A DNA stretch of 64,000 bases from Selaginella moellendorffii (GCF_000143415.4 NW_003314342.1:747087-811086), one strand, 5' to 3'; positions 48,555 through 60,723 are shown, numbered from the stretch's first letter. The notes: generated by a model not told the origin, from the sequence alone. Translations and numbers: made by a program.

Positions 48555-49957
48555 TTATATCAAACGCGCGCTTCGCGCAGCTAGAAAGCCTTCTGTGAAC
48601 GCCGTGTTCTTGAACATAACCTGGGAGGAACACTACACTGTTAGCAAGATAGAACGGCATGAAAGGAAAGAAAAAGAACGAACAAGAGATGCTTACCAAG
48701 AGATTTTCCAGCTCCGGTTTTACTCTCTTTTCGATCGCCTCCCAAGTCTCCTTGTCCGATTTCTCCAGAGCTTTAGACGCGATTGTGCTCAAGATTAGCG
48801 ATGATAGAGCCTCTGTACTCGCAAAGTCTGTTCTCCTGGACTCGTCGCCTGGTTTTAAGAACTCGGGAGAATCAAAAACCAAGAGAATTCGAAGAGTTTT
48901 GCTCTTACCTCTTACAATCGCAGCAGGCTTTTCTTTTGATTGTGATTCGCTGGACGGTTTTCTCAATTCGCTGCCAGTTCCATCTGCCGCTGTGAAGTCA
49001 GTATTGCGAAAACTATGAACTCAGTGTTACTTGGCATCCCTTCCGTTGATGACTCCTTTTTACTTGGAACATAGACGGAAAGATCTGCTTGGTCTTTTCC
49101 AGCTTGAAGAGCAGCCTAGAACAAGTATGAAGATCATCACTCCGATTCAAACTCAAGCTCACCTCCAGATCAACGTAGATGGGAGTTTTGCCGATCGATT
49201 CTAGGAACTGTTCCAGCGAAGCCCGAGTCACGGCTATAATACAGAAGGACGAGATAGTTCCTGAGATGTAGAGAGAACTTAGGAAAACTTACCGATGCTT
49301 AGTTCATCAGAGACAGGAAAGATGAGTCGTGATGAGGTCTCGAACTTTTCATCCAGCAGTAGAACTATAGAGCTGCTCAAAACCAAGTCAGGGGGATTGA
49401 AAATCACCATCGCCAAAAAGAGTGTGCAGCCGCTCACACCTTTGCGAGTCAGTGGTGAGAACAAATGGCGAAACAAGCGCTGGAGGAACTCCCAGTAACT
49501 CCACAACATTTTCCTCTGGAGCAAATCGAACTCCGCCCTTCCCAACGCCAAGACGAATGCTCAGTGCTTCAAAAGGAAAGAAAAAAAAATCACAGTGAGC
49601 ACGCAAAAAAACGCGAGCATTTTCTCACCTTTGAGGTCCAAGTTTGTCGACTGCTTGCAAGAGATGAGAAACATTCTACTCTTCTTGTCCTGGAAAATCC
49701 CCGCATCAAGGCGACCAAAACTTCATAAAAGAGGACACATACTTTGACAAGGAGATTTTTCGTGCCCGAGTCATTGTTCGCTGCCTAGAAGCATTACCCA
49801 GTCGGAATATTGCCACTATATCACAAATGCCACCATACCTTGTCACCGCTCGCTCGAGAGATCTCCTCCAAAGAAATCCCTCGCCCCTGACAATCCAACT
49901 CAAGCCCAGCACTGCGGTGAAACCATCACATACCTTGAGGAGCTCCAAAAGCGCCAT
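48555..49957 (-). CDS. YbaK/ProX-type aminoacyl-tRNA editing domain protein
   Basis: It resembles the plant YbaK/prolyl-tRNA-synthetase-associated-domain proteins, which are presumed to hydrolyse mischarged tRNA. It has about eleven very small exons; the first four are 49,957-49,934, 49,886-49,839, 49,784-49,743 and about 49,693-49,629. The editing domain reads KNLLVK / DKKSRMFLISCKQS / ALSIRLGVGKGGVRFAPEE / ELLGVPPALVSPF / SSIVLLLDEKFE / LIFPVSDELSIG, matching the order of ProX. The C-terminal part is charged and ends MFKNTAFTEGFLAARSARLI, a tail also known in the plant homologues. Every splice point I checked keeps frame. The gene ends 80 bp before the helicase start. Confidence 0.8.
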
Positions 49958-51290
49958 GGACAATAGGGCTTTTGGAAGAATATTCTCAAGAGTCTTGGAG
50001 TAGTTCTTCCTGGATTTCTTGCAAACTTTACTGAGATGCCTGGAAAGGTCAGGTATGTGACAAACTTCAGTTTCTCATGAGAGACCAGTTGGACGATAGC
50101 CAAATTGTTTATAGATAGCTAGGGTTAAATACAAATGAAGAGTTGAAATAGATGTTTACTAAGAGCAGCTTTCTCAGTAAACTAGTATGGTCTGCAAACA
50201 TGCTAAGAAAGTGTTAGATTATCTTGGGATGGATTAGCTTATGCAAAAAATTACTTAGCACTCAACCACATTACATCCTTTACTGATTGGTTAAAAAGGT
50301 CATGGTCATGAGGCATTTACATATTATAGATATTAACATTCATGTGGAAAAGATAAATTTAGTTTTTGGTGTTTAACATGAATAAACATAAGGTATTACA
50401 TTATCATATATATTAGACATTAGTAAAATTCAATATAAAACTGTTTCCATCTATATATCACTAGTTTGACTTTAAAAAACACAAAAGATAAAAATTATAA
50501 AAAGATAAACATAAATTTATATATAATCAGAAATTTTTAATTTTTTTTCTATTTCTCATTATTGAACTCAATTAAACTTTTGGAAAGTGATTTTAATAGT
50601 AAATAGAAAACAGTGATTTTTGACATATAACTTAAAAATAAACAAACACATGTTTGACATTTAACACTGCTCCAACTTTGGAATCCAGTCAATATTTATT
50701 TTTATAAAATATAATATTTTATTCTCATAACAGGAATAGCATTTTTGGATTGAAATAATAACTTAACATACTATCTACTTTTAAATGAAACTTAATATTT
50801 AATAAAAATATTTATTTTGAAATTATTATTATTTCTTGGTATGAGAGTTTAATTAGCTTGATATTATAAAACATAAACTAGATTAAATGAGTAAAAATAA
50901 TTTTTCTTTTTTATTTTGTAAAACTTTTATTATCTAATTTTATACTTGATATATTTAGCCAATATAGCAATCTATAATTAAAATAAAAATTATGTGTAAA
51001 TTATTTATATCAGAAATATATGTTACAATTTTTAAATTTTGAATTAAGTAAAATATATACCTAAAAGGTAATTTTATACTTTATCTCGGTAAAAAACGCA
51101 ATTATTTACCATCAATATTTTTAGGGTTCTTCCGAAGGGGTGCCACGATCAGCTGGCAATTCCAAAGATATTACACACTGGATCCTTGTCTGGACGCGCT
51201 TCCGCGGGTTCTCCTATTCTCGGATTTGTCTGCGCATGAGGCCTAGATAAACTTGCCGAGCTCGCATTCTTTCCAGGTAAACATTCAAAG
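49958..51290. other. AT-rich intergenic region
   Basis: From 50,104 it is strongly AT-rich. The part from about 50,450 onward is the first copy of the spacer that precedes each DUF3455 gene (repeated at 54,927 and 59,552). The last 150 bp should hold the DUF3455 promoter and 5' UTR. No other gene was seen. Confidence 0.6.
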
Positions 51291-52516
51291 ATGGTGTTCT
51301 TTGCGAGATTTCTAGCTCTAGCATGTCTTGTAGCGATTGCTGTGGCCGATCCAGCGGCACCTCCTCCAGGAAATTAGTATGCATCAATGCTTCCTCATTG
51401 CTTCTCTCTATGTTTATGTTGATCGTAGGAGTTTTTCTTCTTTCGAATGCTAAACTTTGTTTCTCTGGGTGGATTCCAGCGCGTACCTCCGGGTGAGAGG
51501 CCGTGGCAAGCAGCTCTACGCTTGCAATGCTGCGTCCAAGGCCTGGGAGTTCGACGTTGCTTGGGCGGATTTGTTCTACCCCTCGGACAAAAACTATACG
51601 CGGCGAATTGGAGTTCACTATTTCCTCCAGTTTCCAGATGCCAACGGTGGACGACCGTCCTGGTCGCTGTTTAGAAGTCCTGGAGATCCAGACTCTGCGA
51701 CTCCATCGCTCACAGTCACAGGTACCTTGTCGCTTGTTCTATCTTTTGCTGTGCTTTGTGGTTTTTATATGTTTTTTCTTTCGCTGTTTTCTGCCAGGCA
51801 AAGTGCTGGACAAAACTCCATCAGCCGGAAACATCGATGCACTGCTCCTCCAAGTTACTTCTTTCAGTGGACGCACAGGCATTTCTTATATCCAGCGATA
51901 TCCAGTGAGTGGAGGAGTGGCTCCTGCGGCCAACCTTTGCACCAAAGCGGGAGACACTCTAGCCGTGGACTACGAGAGCGACTACGCCTTCTTCTCCCAG
52001 CTCAAGAGGCCTGCCGCTTCGGGTCTTTCAAACGCAACAAGCAACAGTACCAAGGTCGTGGCATCCTACTTTGGCGAGGGATTCCAGCTCTACACTTACG
52101 AGAATTCTTCCTGGGTTCTAAAGGGAGCCTCGGCCTCCCTGAGCTCTGTTCCCGGACGAGAGATTGTTGGGAGTCACTATTTCCTTTATCAAGCTGATGC
52201 GAGCGGCGGACAGCCGACTTGGACCATCTACTCTCCGACTTACAGTCGTGTGACTGGCAAAGTGACCGAGAAAGTTTCAAGCGACAACTCGAGTGTTCCG
52301 GTGCTTCGTCTAGAGAGGACCAGCAGCAGCGGAGAGCCGTAAGTTTTCTATCTGCGAGTTGAGATTCTAAGAGTTTCCACTTTCAGGGAAGGAATAGCGC
52401 GTGCAACGAGGATCGAGCGGTTGTCCCCGCGTGGAGGTCTGCCACCCACCAATCCTGGCAAAAATGGTGAAAGATTCAGATCGCCATACACATCAATCTA
52501 CTGGTTCTATGCGTGA
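51291..52516 (+). CDS. Secreted protein with two DUF3455-like domains, copy 1
   Basis: Exons 51,291-51,376, 51,480-51,721, 51,798-52,338 and 52,387-52,516 join in frame to 332 residues. A signal peptide (MVFFARFLALACLVAIAVA) is followed by a short Pro/Ala linker. Two related halves follow: the first has GKQLYACNAASKAWEF, VGVHYFLQFPDANGGRPSWSLF and IQRYPVSGGVAPAANLC; the second has FQLYTYENSSWVLK, VGSHYFLYQADASGGQPTW and IERLSPRGGLPPTN. These are the hallmarks of DUF3455, a family of unknown function found in fungi, bacteria and some plants. Normal members have one domain, so this is an internal duplication. No enzyme activity can be assigned. Function unknown; probably extracellular. Confidence 0.8.
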
Positions 52517-52629
52517 GAGGGCACTTGACAGGTTTCACTGACAGAAGAAATAAGACCTTACTGTGTTGTTCCATTCAATTTTTCTAATCCAAACTTGCGT
52601 TTCAGTCACAAAGATGGTGCCGTGCCGAG

Positions 52630-53917
52630 CTAGCTCGACGAGAACTTCCTCATGGAAGACGAGCTAGAGAGCACGTACGAAGCAGAGACCTCGGGCTCCA
52701 GTTGGAGCGTCCTCTCGGCGGCAACCGAGGCCTGCCGCTCGCTCCCCTTGCAAACTTTGTTGCTCGAGTCGAGCAGGATCGTCCAAGGCACGGGACCTGG
52801 CTCAAACGGCATGACATCGACGAGCTCCTGCGCTAGCTGAAGCTGCCCCGACCGTCCCAGCAGATCCACCACGCACACAAAGTGATCCACGCTCGGCCTC
52901 AAACCAAAGTCCTCCTGCATGCTCTGGAAGAGCTCGAGTCCTCTACTCAGCATTCTGGCATGGCTACAGACCGAGAGCACGCTCACAAACACGATTTCGT
53001 CGGCCGCAGCGCCGCCCTCCAACAGCATGAGCTCGAAAGTCCGGATGGCCGCCTGGGACTCGCCAGCTTGAGCGTAAGAAGACCATGGCGTCGTAAGAAG
53101 CTACGTCCCTGTGGAGTGGAGGGATTTGCCAGAAGACAGCCTCGGCACTGGGCAGTGATCCACACTTCTTGAACATCTGGACGAGAGCAGTGTGAAGCTT
53201 CTGAGAGTGGAGCCTCGCCTGGATGATCTCCTCGTGGACAAGCTTGGCTTCTCCGAGAGAAGTGACCCCATTGATGAGGCTGACGAAGGTGACATGGTTG
53301 GCTTCCACGCCTCCCAAGTCCATTCCAGCGAGAGCTTGGATGGCCTCGCGGCAGTGGTGGTTCTCTCCAAAGGCCGTGATCAGTGCAGTCCAGCAAAAAG
53401 CGTTGCGGAGGCTCGCTCGGGTTTGATCGAAGACTGTGACGGCGTCCACCAGGCTGCGGCATTTCCCATACATGCTCACCAGCAAGACCTGGATGCGTTG
53501 GTTGCGGTCGAGGCCTTGATCGATGATCTCAGCGTGGAGCGCTCGTCCGGTTTCAAGCTCGCCAGCATCAGCGCAGGCTCCCAGGGCTGCGATGAAAGTT
53601 ATCTCGTTTGGTTTGATCCTCTCGAGCTGCATGGTTTTCAGCAGCTCCAGAGCTCGGCCATTGAGATTAAACACCAAGAGCATCAAGTTCCAAGTGATGA
53701 TGTTTCGTCTCTTTGCGGGCATGGAATCAAACACTTGCTTTGCACGAAATGCTTCCCTGTTTTGGGCATATGCAGTGATCATAGCAGTCCAAGCCATTTC
53801 ATCCTTGTCATGGATTACATCAAAGATCTTCCTTGCCTTTTTGACAAGACCATTGTGAGAAAACATTTGTAACATTGTAGTTTGGGCAATTATGTCCTTT
53901 TCAGGCATGAGAGCAAA
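52630..53917 (-). pseudogene. PPR gene, 5'-truncated and frameshifted (unit 1)
   Basis: PPR motifs run from the truncated start (MPEKDIIAQTTMLQ at 53,908) through LLVSMYGKCRSL and WTALITAFGENHH to an E-like end (LLGRSGQLQLAQELVDVMP...AERTLQLEPE). Relative to unit 2, two bases are missing near 53,082 (GCGTAAGAAG against GCGTAGGCCGAG), which shifts the frame. The beginning is cut mid-motif by the gypsy fragment at about 53,917. It reads back from the 3' side of the DUF3455 gene, convergent with it. Confidence 0.88.
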
Positions 53918-54926
53918 CTACTGTTAAATACTTCTTCCTCAATTGAGTTTTATTTCAGCATTCTTATCTAGAGTGGATTTTTTTGGATAATGGTCCCGTA
54001 TTTATAGTTGAGTTTTGATGTCTCGGTTAAGGATATGCTATACTTTCACAAGTGCTTATCATCCACAGTCAAACAGTTTGGTGAAATGGCTTGTTCAGAC
54101 ATTCAAAAGAATGATCATAAAGTATGTGAATTTTCAGCATTCAGATTGAGATGGTTATTTACTGTTTTTTCGATATGTATATATCACAGGGGTGTAAAGT
54201 TTTGTTGATGTTTCACCATATAAATTTTTATATGGTCATGATCCAATATTATCAATGGAGCTGGGTTTACCTTCGCGATTGTCATAAGTTGCCAATACTA
54301 GGTCATGGGATTAGTATTTGACAAACATTCTTCCACTTGTCCAAGTAGAATTTACTAAACATTTAGGCCACATACAAATGGGACAACAACGGCATTACCA
54401 CTCCTATCATTGTCCACCTGCAGAGTATAAAATGGATGACTTGATGTTAATCTGTTTTCCTCATCTTACAGTATGTGGTTTATCTAAGGGGCTCTTTGCT
54501 CAGTGGAAATGACCGTATTAAGTGTTGTAGCAAGTTGGACCGCAAGTATATGAGGTTTGGGGTGACGTCCAACAAACTAATCCTCCAGAAATTGTGCATG
54601 TGTAGCAGTTAAAATGCTTTATACAAAGGGATCAAGAACAATTAATACCACCTATAGATTCCAATGCTTTCTTTTGATGTTCCTCCAGATCCCCTCCCAT
54701 TTACAAAAGAACTTTGATAGTTTTCCATTATTTTGAGAGGAGGGGATGATGTGAAGTCCCAAGTGTATGGCTATAATGCCGTATACTAATATTAGTGTAG
54801 TGGAATTTTAGTAGCCATCGGATTTGTTTCAATCCAGACCACTCGCTCTTATATATAAGCTAGGGTTTTTGAGTTAATTGATATGTATATTTTTTGTATT
54901 CCCTTTCCATATTCCATGCATTCACA
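53918..54926 (+). mobile_element. 3' end of a gypsy element (integrase end + LTR), unit 1
   Basis: Similarity to element 1 starts abruptly at about 53,918 inside integrase (ACTGTTAAATAC), continues with stops to the QQLKR region near 54,600, then a purine tract (GAGAGGAGGGGATGA) and an LTR at 54,750-54,926 (TGTGAAG...TTCACA). There is no 5' part. Confidence 0.9.
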
Positions 54927-55938
54927 CATCTATAAAAAATACAAAAAATAAAAACTATAAAAAAATAAATATAAATTTATATATAATCAAAGATTTCTAA
55001 TTTTTTTCAATATCTCATTATTGAACTCAATTAACCTTTTGGAAAGTGATTTTGATAGTAAATATATAGCTTAAAAATAAACAAGCACATATTTGACATT
55101 TAACATTACCCCAATGTAAGCTCCTAAATTTAGACTTCCCGGGAGGTCACCCAGCCCAGTACTATTCAAACCCAAAGACGATTAACCCCAACTATCCTAA
55201 AACCCTTAACCGATTGGAAAAGGGGGTGCACTCTTGTTCATGGGCCCTTTCTCTCTATATTTGAACCCCATGGATCGTCTCTCAAGTCGTTCTCTTTGGT
55301 TGCTTACACCCAACTTTAGAATCCAGTTAATATTTAGTTTTGTAAAATATAATATTTTATTCTCATAACAAAAATAATATTTTAAGATGTATGGATTACA
55401 ATAATAGCTTAACATTTTATCTACTTTGAAATGAAAATTAAAAACGTATTAATATTTTTAAAACATTTAATTTAAATTTTTTATTATTTCTTGGTATGAG
55501 AATTTAATTATCTTGATATTATAAAACATAAACTAAATTAAATGAGTGAGAATAATTTTTTTTTGTTTTGTAAATGTTTTATAATCTAATTTTATACTTG
55601 ATATATTTAGCCAATTAGCGATCTATAATTAAAATAAAAATTATGTGTAAATGATTTATGTCAGAAATATGCCATTATGATGTTGAATTAAGTGAAATAT
55701 ATACTAAAGGGTATAATTATACTTTATCTCGGTAAAAATGCAATTATTTACCTTCAATATTTTTAGGGTTCTTCCGAAGGAGTGCCACGATCAGCTGGCA
55801 ATTCCAACGATATTACACACTGGATCCTTGTCTGGACACGCTTCAACCTCCGCGGGTTCTCCTATTCTCGGATTTGTCTGCGCACGAGGCCTAGATAAAC
55901 TTGCCGAGCACGCATTCTTTCCAGGTAAACATTCAAAG
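54927..55938. other. AT-rich spacer of array unit 2
   Basis: It is a copy of 50,450-51,290 with a roughly 200-bp insertion-like stretch near 55,113-55,315 that is absent from units 1 and 3. No gene was seen except the DUF3455 promoter region at the end. Confidence 0.6.
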
Positions 55939-57156
55939 ATGGTGTTCTTTACGAGATTTCTAGCTCTAGCATGTCTTGTAGCGATTGCTGTGGCCGATCC
56001 AGCGGCACCTCCTCCAGGAAATTAGTATGCATCAATGTTTCCTCATTGCTTCTCTCTATGTTTATGTTGATCGTAGGAGTTTTTCTTCTTTCGAATGCTA
56101 AACTTTGTTTCTCTGGGTGGATTCCAGCGCGTACCTCCGGGTGAGAGGCCGTGGCAAGCAGCTCTACGCTTGCAATGCTGCGTCCAAGGCCTGGGAGTTC
56201 GACGTTGCTTGGGCGGATTTGTTCCTCACCTCGGACAAAAACATTACGGGGCGAATTGGAGTCCACTATTTCCTCCAGTTTCCAGATGCCAACGGTGGAC
56301 GACCGTCCTGGTCGCTGTTTAGAAATCCTGGAGATCCAGACTCTGCGACTCCATCGCTCACAGTCACAGGTACCTTGTCGCTTGTTCTATCTTTTGCTGT
56401 GCTTTGTGGTTTTTATATGTTTTTTGTTTCGTGCCAGGCAAAGTGCTGGACAAAACTCCATCAGCCGGAAACATCGATGCACTGCTCCTCCAAGTTACTT
56501 CTTTCAGTGGAGCCACAGACAGTTCTTATATCCAGCGATATCCAGTGAGTGGAGGAGTGGCTCCTGCGGCCAACCTTTGCACCAAAGCGGGAGACACTCT
56601 AGCCGTGGACTACGAGAGCGAGTACAGATTCTTCTCCCAGCTCAAGAGGCCTGCCGCTTCGGGCCTTTCAAACGCAACAAGCAACAGTACCAAGGTCGTG
56701 GCATTCTACTTTGGCGAGGGATTCCAGCTCTACACTTACGAGAATTCTTCCTGGGTTCTAAAGGGAGCCTCGGCCTCCCTGAGCTCTGTTCCCGGAGGAG
56801 AGATTGTTGGGAGTCACTATTTCCTTCGTCAAGCTGATGCGAGCGGTGGACAGCCGACTTGGGCCATCCACTCTCCGACTTACAGTCGTGTGACTGGCAA
56901 AGTGACCGAGAAAGTTTCAAACGACAACTCGAGTGTTCCGGTGCTTCGTCTAGAGAGGACCAGCAGCTGCGGAGAGCCGTAAGTTTTCTATCTGCGAGTT
57001 GAGATTCTAAGAGTTTCCACTTTCAGGGAAGGAATAGCGCGTGCAACGAGGATCGAGCGGTTGTCCCCGCGTGGAGGTCTGCCACCCACCAATCCTGGCA
57101 AAAATGGTGAAAGATTCAGATCGCCATACACATCAATCTACTGGTTCTATGCGTGA
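55939..57156 (+). CDS. Secreted protein with two DUF3455-like domains, copy 2
   Basis: Exons 55,939-56,024, 56,128-56,369, 56,438-56,978 and 57,027-57,156 join in frame to 332 residues, the same length as copy 1. Differences are scattered substitutions (for example signal peptide FTRF for FARF, FLTSDKNITG for FYPSDKNYTR) and a slightly shorter second intron. All splice sites and both domain halves are kept, so both copies may be functional. N-glycosylation sequons (NAT, NST, NSS) in the second half fit secretion. Confidence 0.8.
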
Positions 57157-57266
57157 GAGGGCACTTGACAGGTTTCACTGACAGAAGAAATAAGACCTTA
57201 CTGTGTTGTTCCATTCGATTTTTCTAATCCAAACTTGCGTTTCACATTCACAAAGATGGTGCCGAG

Positions 57267-58535
57267 CTAGCTCGACGAGAACTTCCTCATGGAAGACGAG
57301 CTAGAGAGCACGTACGAAGCAGAGACCTCGGGCTCCAGTTGGAGCGTCCTCTCGGCGGCAACCGAGGCCTGCCGCTCGCTCCCCTCGCAAACTTTGTTGC
57401 TCGAGTCGAGCAGGATCGTCCAAGGCACGGGACCTGGCTCAAACGGCATGACATCGACGAGCTCCTGCGCTAGCTGAAGCTGCCCCGACCGTCCCAGCAG
57501 ATCCACCACGCACACAAAGTGATCCACGCTCGGCCTCAAACCAAAGTCCTCCTGCATGCTCCGGAACAGCTCGAGTCCTCTACTCAGCATTCCAGCATGG
57601 CTACAGACTGAGAGCACGCTCACAAACACGATTTCGTCGGCCGCAGCGCCGCCCTCCAACAGCATGAGCTCGAAAGTCCGGATGGCCGCCTGGGACTCGC
57701 CAGCTTGAGCGTAGGCCGAGACCATGGCGTCGTAAGAAGCTACGTCCCTGTGGAGTGGAGGGATTTGCCAGAAGACAGCCTCGGCACTGGGCAATGATCC
57801 ACACTTCGTGAACATCTGGACGAGAGCAGTGTCAAGCTTCTGAGAGTGGAGCCTCGCCTGGATGATCTCCTCGTGGACAAGCTTGGCTTCTCCCAGTGAA
57901 GTGACCCCATTGACGAGGCCGACGAAGGTGACATGGTTGGCTTCCACGCCTTCCAAGTCCATTCCAGCGAGAGCTTGGATGGCCTCGCGGCAGTGGTGGT
58001 TCTCTCCAAAGGCCGTGATCATCGCAGTCCAGCAAACAGCGTCGCGGAGGCTCGCTCGGGTTTGATCGAAGACTGTGACAGCGTGCACCAGGCTGCGGCA
58101 TTTCCCATACATGCTCACCAGCAAGACCTGGATGCGTTGGTTGCGGTCGAGGCCTTGATCGATGATCTCGGGGAGCGCTCGTCCGGTTTCGAGCTAGCCA
58201 GCATCAGTGCAGGCTCCCAGCGCTGCGATGAAAGTTATCTCGTTTGGTTTGATCCTCTCGAGCTGCATGGTTTTCAGCAGCTCCAGAGCTCGGCCATTGA
58301 GATTAAACACCGAGAGCATCGAGTTCCAAGTGATGATGTTTCGTCTCTTTGCGGGCATGGAATCAAACACTTGCTTTGCACGAAATGCTTCCCCGTTTTG
58401 GGCATATGCAGTGATCATAGCAGTCCAAGCCATTTCATCATTGTCAAGGATTACATCAAAGATCTTCCTTGCCTTTTCGACAAGACTGTTGTGAGAAAAC
58501 GCTTGTAATTATGTCTTTTTTAGGCATGAGAGCAA
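57267..58535 (-). pseudogene. PPR gene, 5'-truncated, with a nonsense codon (unit 2)
   Basis: It is the partner of 52,630-53,917. The frame from M at 58,124 to the stop at 57,267 is open (285 residues) and is not affected by the unit 1 frameshift. Upstream, however, a TAG at about 58,194 replaces GAG of GELETG, with a 3-bp deletion close by, and the 5' end is cut by the gypsy fragment. It is unlikely to make a working PPR protein. Confidence 0.87.
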
Positions 58536-59551
58536 ACTATTGTTAGATACTTTTTCATTAATTGAGTAGTGTTTCAGGATTCTTATCCGGAATGGATTCT
58601 TTTGGATAATGGTCTTGTATTTATAGTTGAGGCATTTTATGTTTTGATGTTTCGGTTAGGGATACGCCACACTTTCACAAGTGCTTATCATCTATAGTTA
58701 GACGGTTTAGTAAAATAACTTGTTCGGACATTCAAAAGAATGATCGTGAAGTACGTGAACTTTCAGCATTCGGATTAGAATAGTTATTTACCGTATTTTT
58801 GGTATGTATATGTCACAGGGGTGTAGAGTTTTGTTGATGCTTCACCATATAAATTTTTATATGGTCATGATCTAATATTATTAATGAAGTTGGGTTTACC
58901 TTCACGATTGTCACGAGTTGCCAATGCTAGGTCATAAGATTAATATTTGACAAACATTCTTCCATTTGTCCAAATAGAGTTTACCAAACACTTAGGCTGT
59001 ATACAAGTGGGACAACAACGACACTATAACTTTTATCATTGTCCACATGCGAAGTATAAAGTGGATGACTTAGTGTTAATTTGTTTTCCCCATCTTATAA
59101 TATGTGGTTTATCTAAGGGGCTCCTTGCTCAGTGGAAAGGACTGTATCAAGTGTTGTGGCAAGTTGGACCACAAGTATATAAGGTTTGGGATGATGTCCA
59201 ACAGACTGATCCTCCTGAAATTATGTATGTGCAGCAGTTAAAACGCTTTATACAAAGGGATCAGGAATAATTGATACCACTTACAGATCCACCAATGCCT
59301 CCTCCTGACGTTCCTCCAGATCCCCTCCTGTCTACAAAAGAACCTTGATAGTTTTCCATTATTTTGAGAGAAGGGGATTATGTGAGGTCCAAGTGTACAG
59401 CTACAATGCCGTATACTAATATTAGCGTAGTGGGATTTTAGTAGCCATTGGATTGGTTTTAATTTAGACCACCTTATATATAAGCTAAGGTTTTTGAGTT
59501 AATTGATATGCATATTTTCTGTATTCCCTTTCCATATTCCATGCACTCACA
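58536..59551 (+). mobile_element. 3' end of a gypsy element (integrase end + LTR), unit 2
   Basis: It has the same junction with the PPR fragment as in unit 1. The C-terminal integrase part from 58,947 stays open for 107 codons, ending QQLKRFIQRDQE. The LTR is 59,381-59,551 after the purine run GAGAGAAGGGGA. Confidence 0.9.
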
Positions 59552-60378
59552 TGTCTATATATCACTAATTTGACTTTAAAAAACACAAAAGATAAAAACT
59601 ATAAAAAAATAAACATAAATTTATATATAATCAGAGATTTCTAATTTTTTTCAATATCTTATTATTGAACTCAATTAACCTTTTGGAAAGTGATTTTGAT
59701 AGTAAATATATAACTTAAAAATAAACAAGTACATAATTGACATTTAACACTACTCCAACTTTGGAATCCAGTCAATATTTAGTTTTGTAAAATATAATAT
59801 TTTATTCTCATAACAGAAATAACATTTTAAGATGTATGGATTACAATAATAGCTTAACATTTTATCTACTTTGAAATGAAAATTAAAAACGTATTAATAT
59901 TTAATAAAAATTGTAATTTGAAATTATTATTATTTTTTGGTATGAGAATTTAATTATCTTGATATTATAAAACATAAACTAAATTAAATGAGTGAGAATA
60001 ATTTTTTTTTTTTTTGTAAATGTTTTATAATCTAATTTTATACTTGATATATTTAGCCAATATAGCAATCTATAATTAAAATAAAAGTTATGTGTAAATT
60101 ATTTATATCAGAAATATGCCATTATGATGTTGAATTAAGTGAAATATATACTAAAAGGTATAATTATACTTTATCTCAGTTAAAACGCAATTATTTACCT
60201 TCAATATTTTGAGGGTTCTTCCGAAGGAGTGCCAGCTGGCAATTCCAAAGATATTACACACTAGATCCTTGTCTAGACGCGCTTCAATCTTTGTAGATTC
60301 TCCTATTCTCGGATTTGTCTGCACATGAGGCCTGGATAAACTTGCCGAGCTCACATTCTTTCCAAGTAAACATTCAAA
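59552..60378. other. AT-rich spacer of truncated unit 3
   Basis: It is a copy of 50,450-51,290, with no gene. Confidence 0.6.
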
Positions 60379-60440
60379 TATGGTGTTCTTTGTGAGATTT
60401 CTAGCTCTAGCATGTCTTGTAGCGATTGTTGTGGCCGATA
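60379..60440 (+). pseudogene. DUF3455 gene, first exon only (unit 3, truncated)
   Basis: ATGGTGTTCTTTGTGAGATT and the following bases match exon 1 of the two complete genes up to GTGGCCGAT at about 60,438. Homology then ends. The upstream region is also present, so the promoter was copied but the gene was not. Confidence 0.85.
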
Positions 60441-60559
60441 CACAATGGAAGGATTGATAAATTGAGTGCAAAAATGGAGGTGTTGGTTCCCCTTGGCTCA
60501 ATAAGGGTTGTTAGTCAATAATTAATGAGGACATTGACATCTCTGAAAAGGGGGGTGAG

Positions 60560-60719
60560 TGTAACATATGTGATCATGGGATGAGATTTAGATATATTAA
60601 CACCGTGGATCCTTGGAACTTTGGGGGATAAATGGGGATAAAATAGCCACTAAGGGCTCTTTCATTAAGCAATTGCCCTTTTTGCAATTGGCTTAAGGGG
60701 AGAAAGATAAGGTGTGTTA
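60560..60719. mobile_element. Small ~160-bp LTR-like element, second copy
   Basis: It is the reverse-complement relative of 31,720-31,881, with decayed ends (TGTAACATA...GTGTTA). It is bordered by GTGAG on both sides, but the left border AAAAGGGGGGTGAG also borders the copy near 62,055, so it may be part of the element (a purine tract) rather than target. Confidence 0.65.
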
Positions 60720-60723
60720 GTGA

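Larger units (their letters stand above)
50450..54926. repeat. Tandem array unit 1: spacer, DUF3455 gene, PPR fragment, gypsy 3' end
   Basis: The unit is repeated at 54,927-59,551 and begun again at 59,552-60,440. All parts share order, orientation and junctions, including the PPR/gypsy junction at about 53,917 and 58,536. Each new unit starts directly at the outer end of the LTR of the previous one. Confidence 0.9.
54927..59551. repeat. Tandem array unit 2
   Basis: It is the second copy of spacer, DUF3455 gene, PPR fragment and gypsy 3' end, in the same orientation as unit 1. Confidence 0.9.

Noticed and set aside
50450-60200. Direct repeats that might suggest a CRISPR-like or satellite array
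   Set aside because: The repeats are kilobase-scale gene-containing units, not short repeats with spacers.
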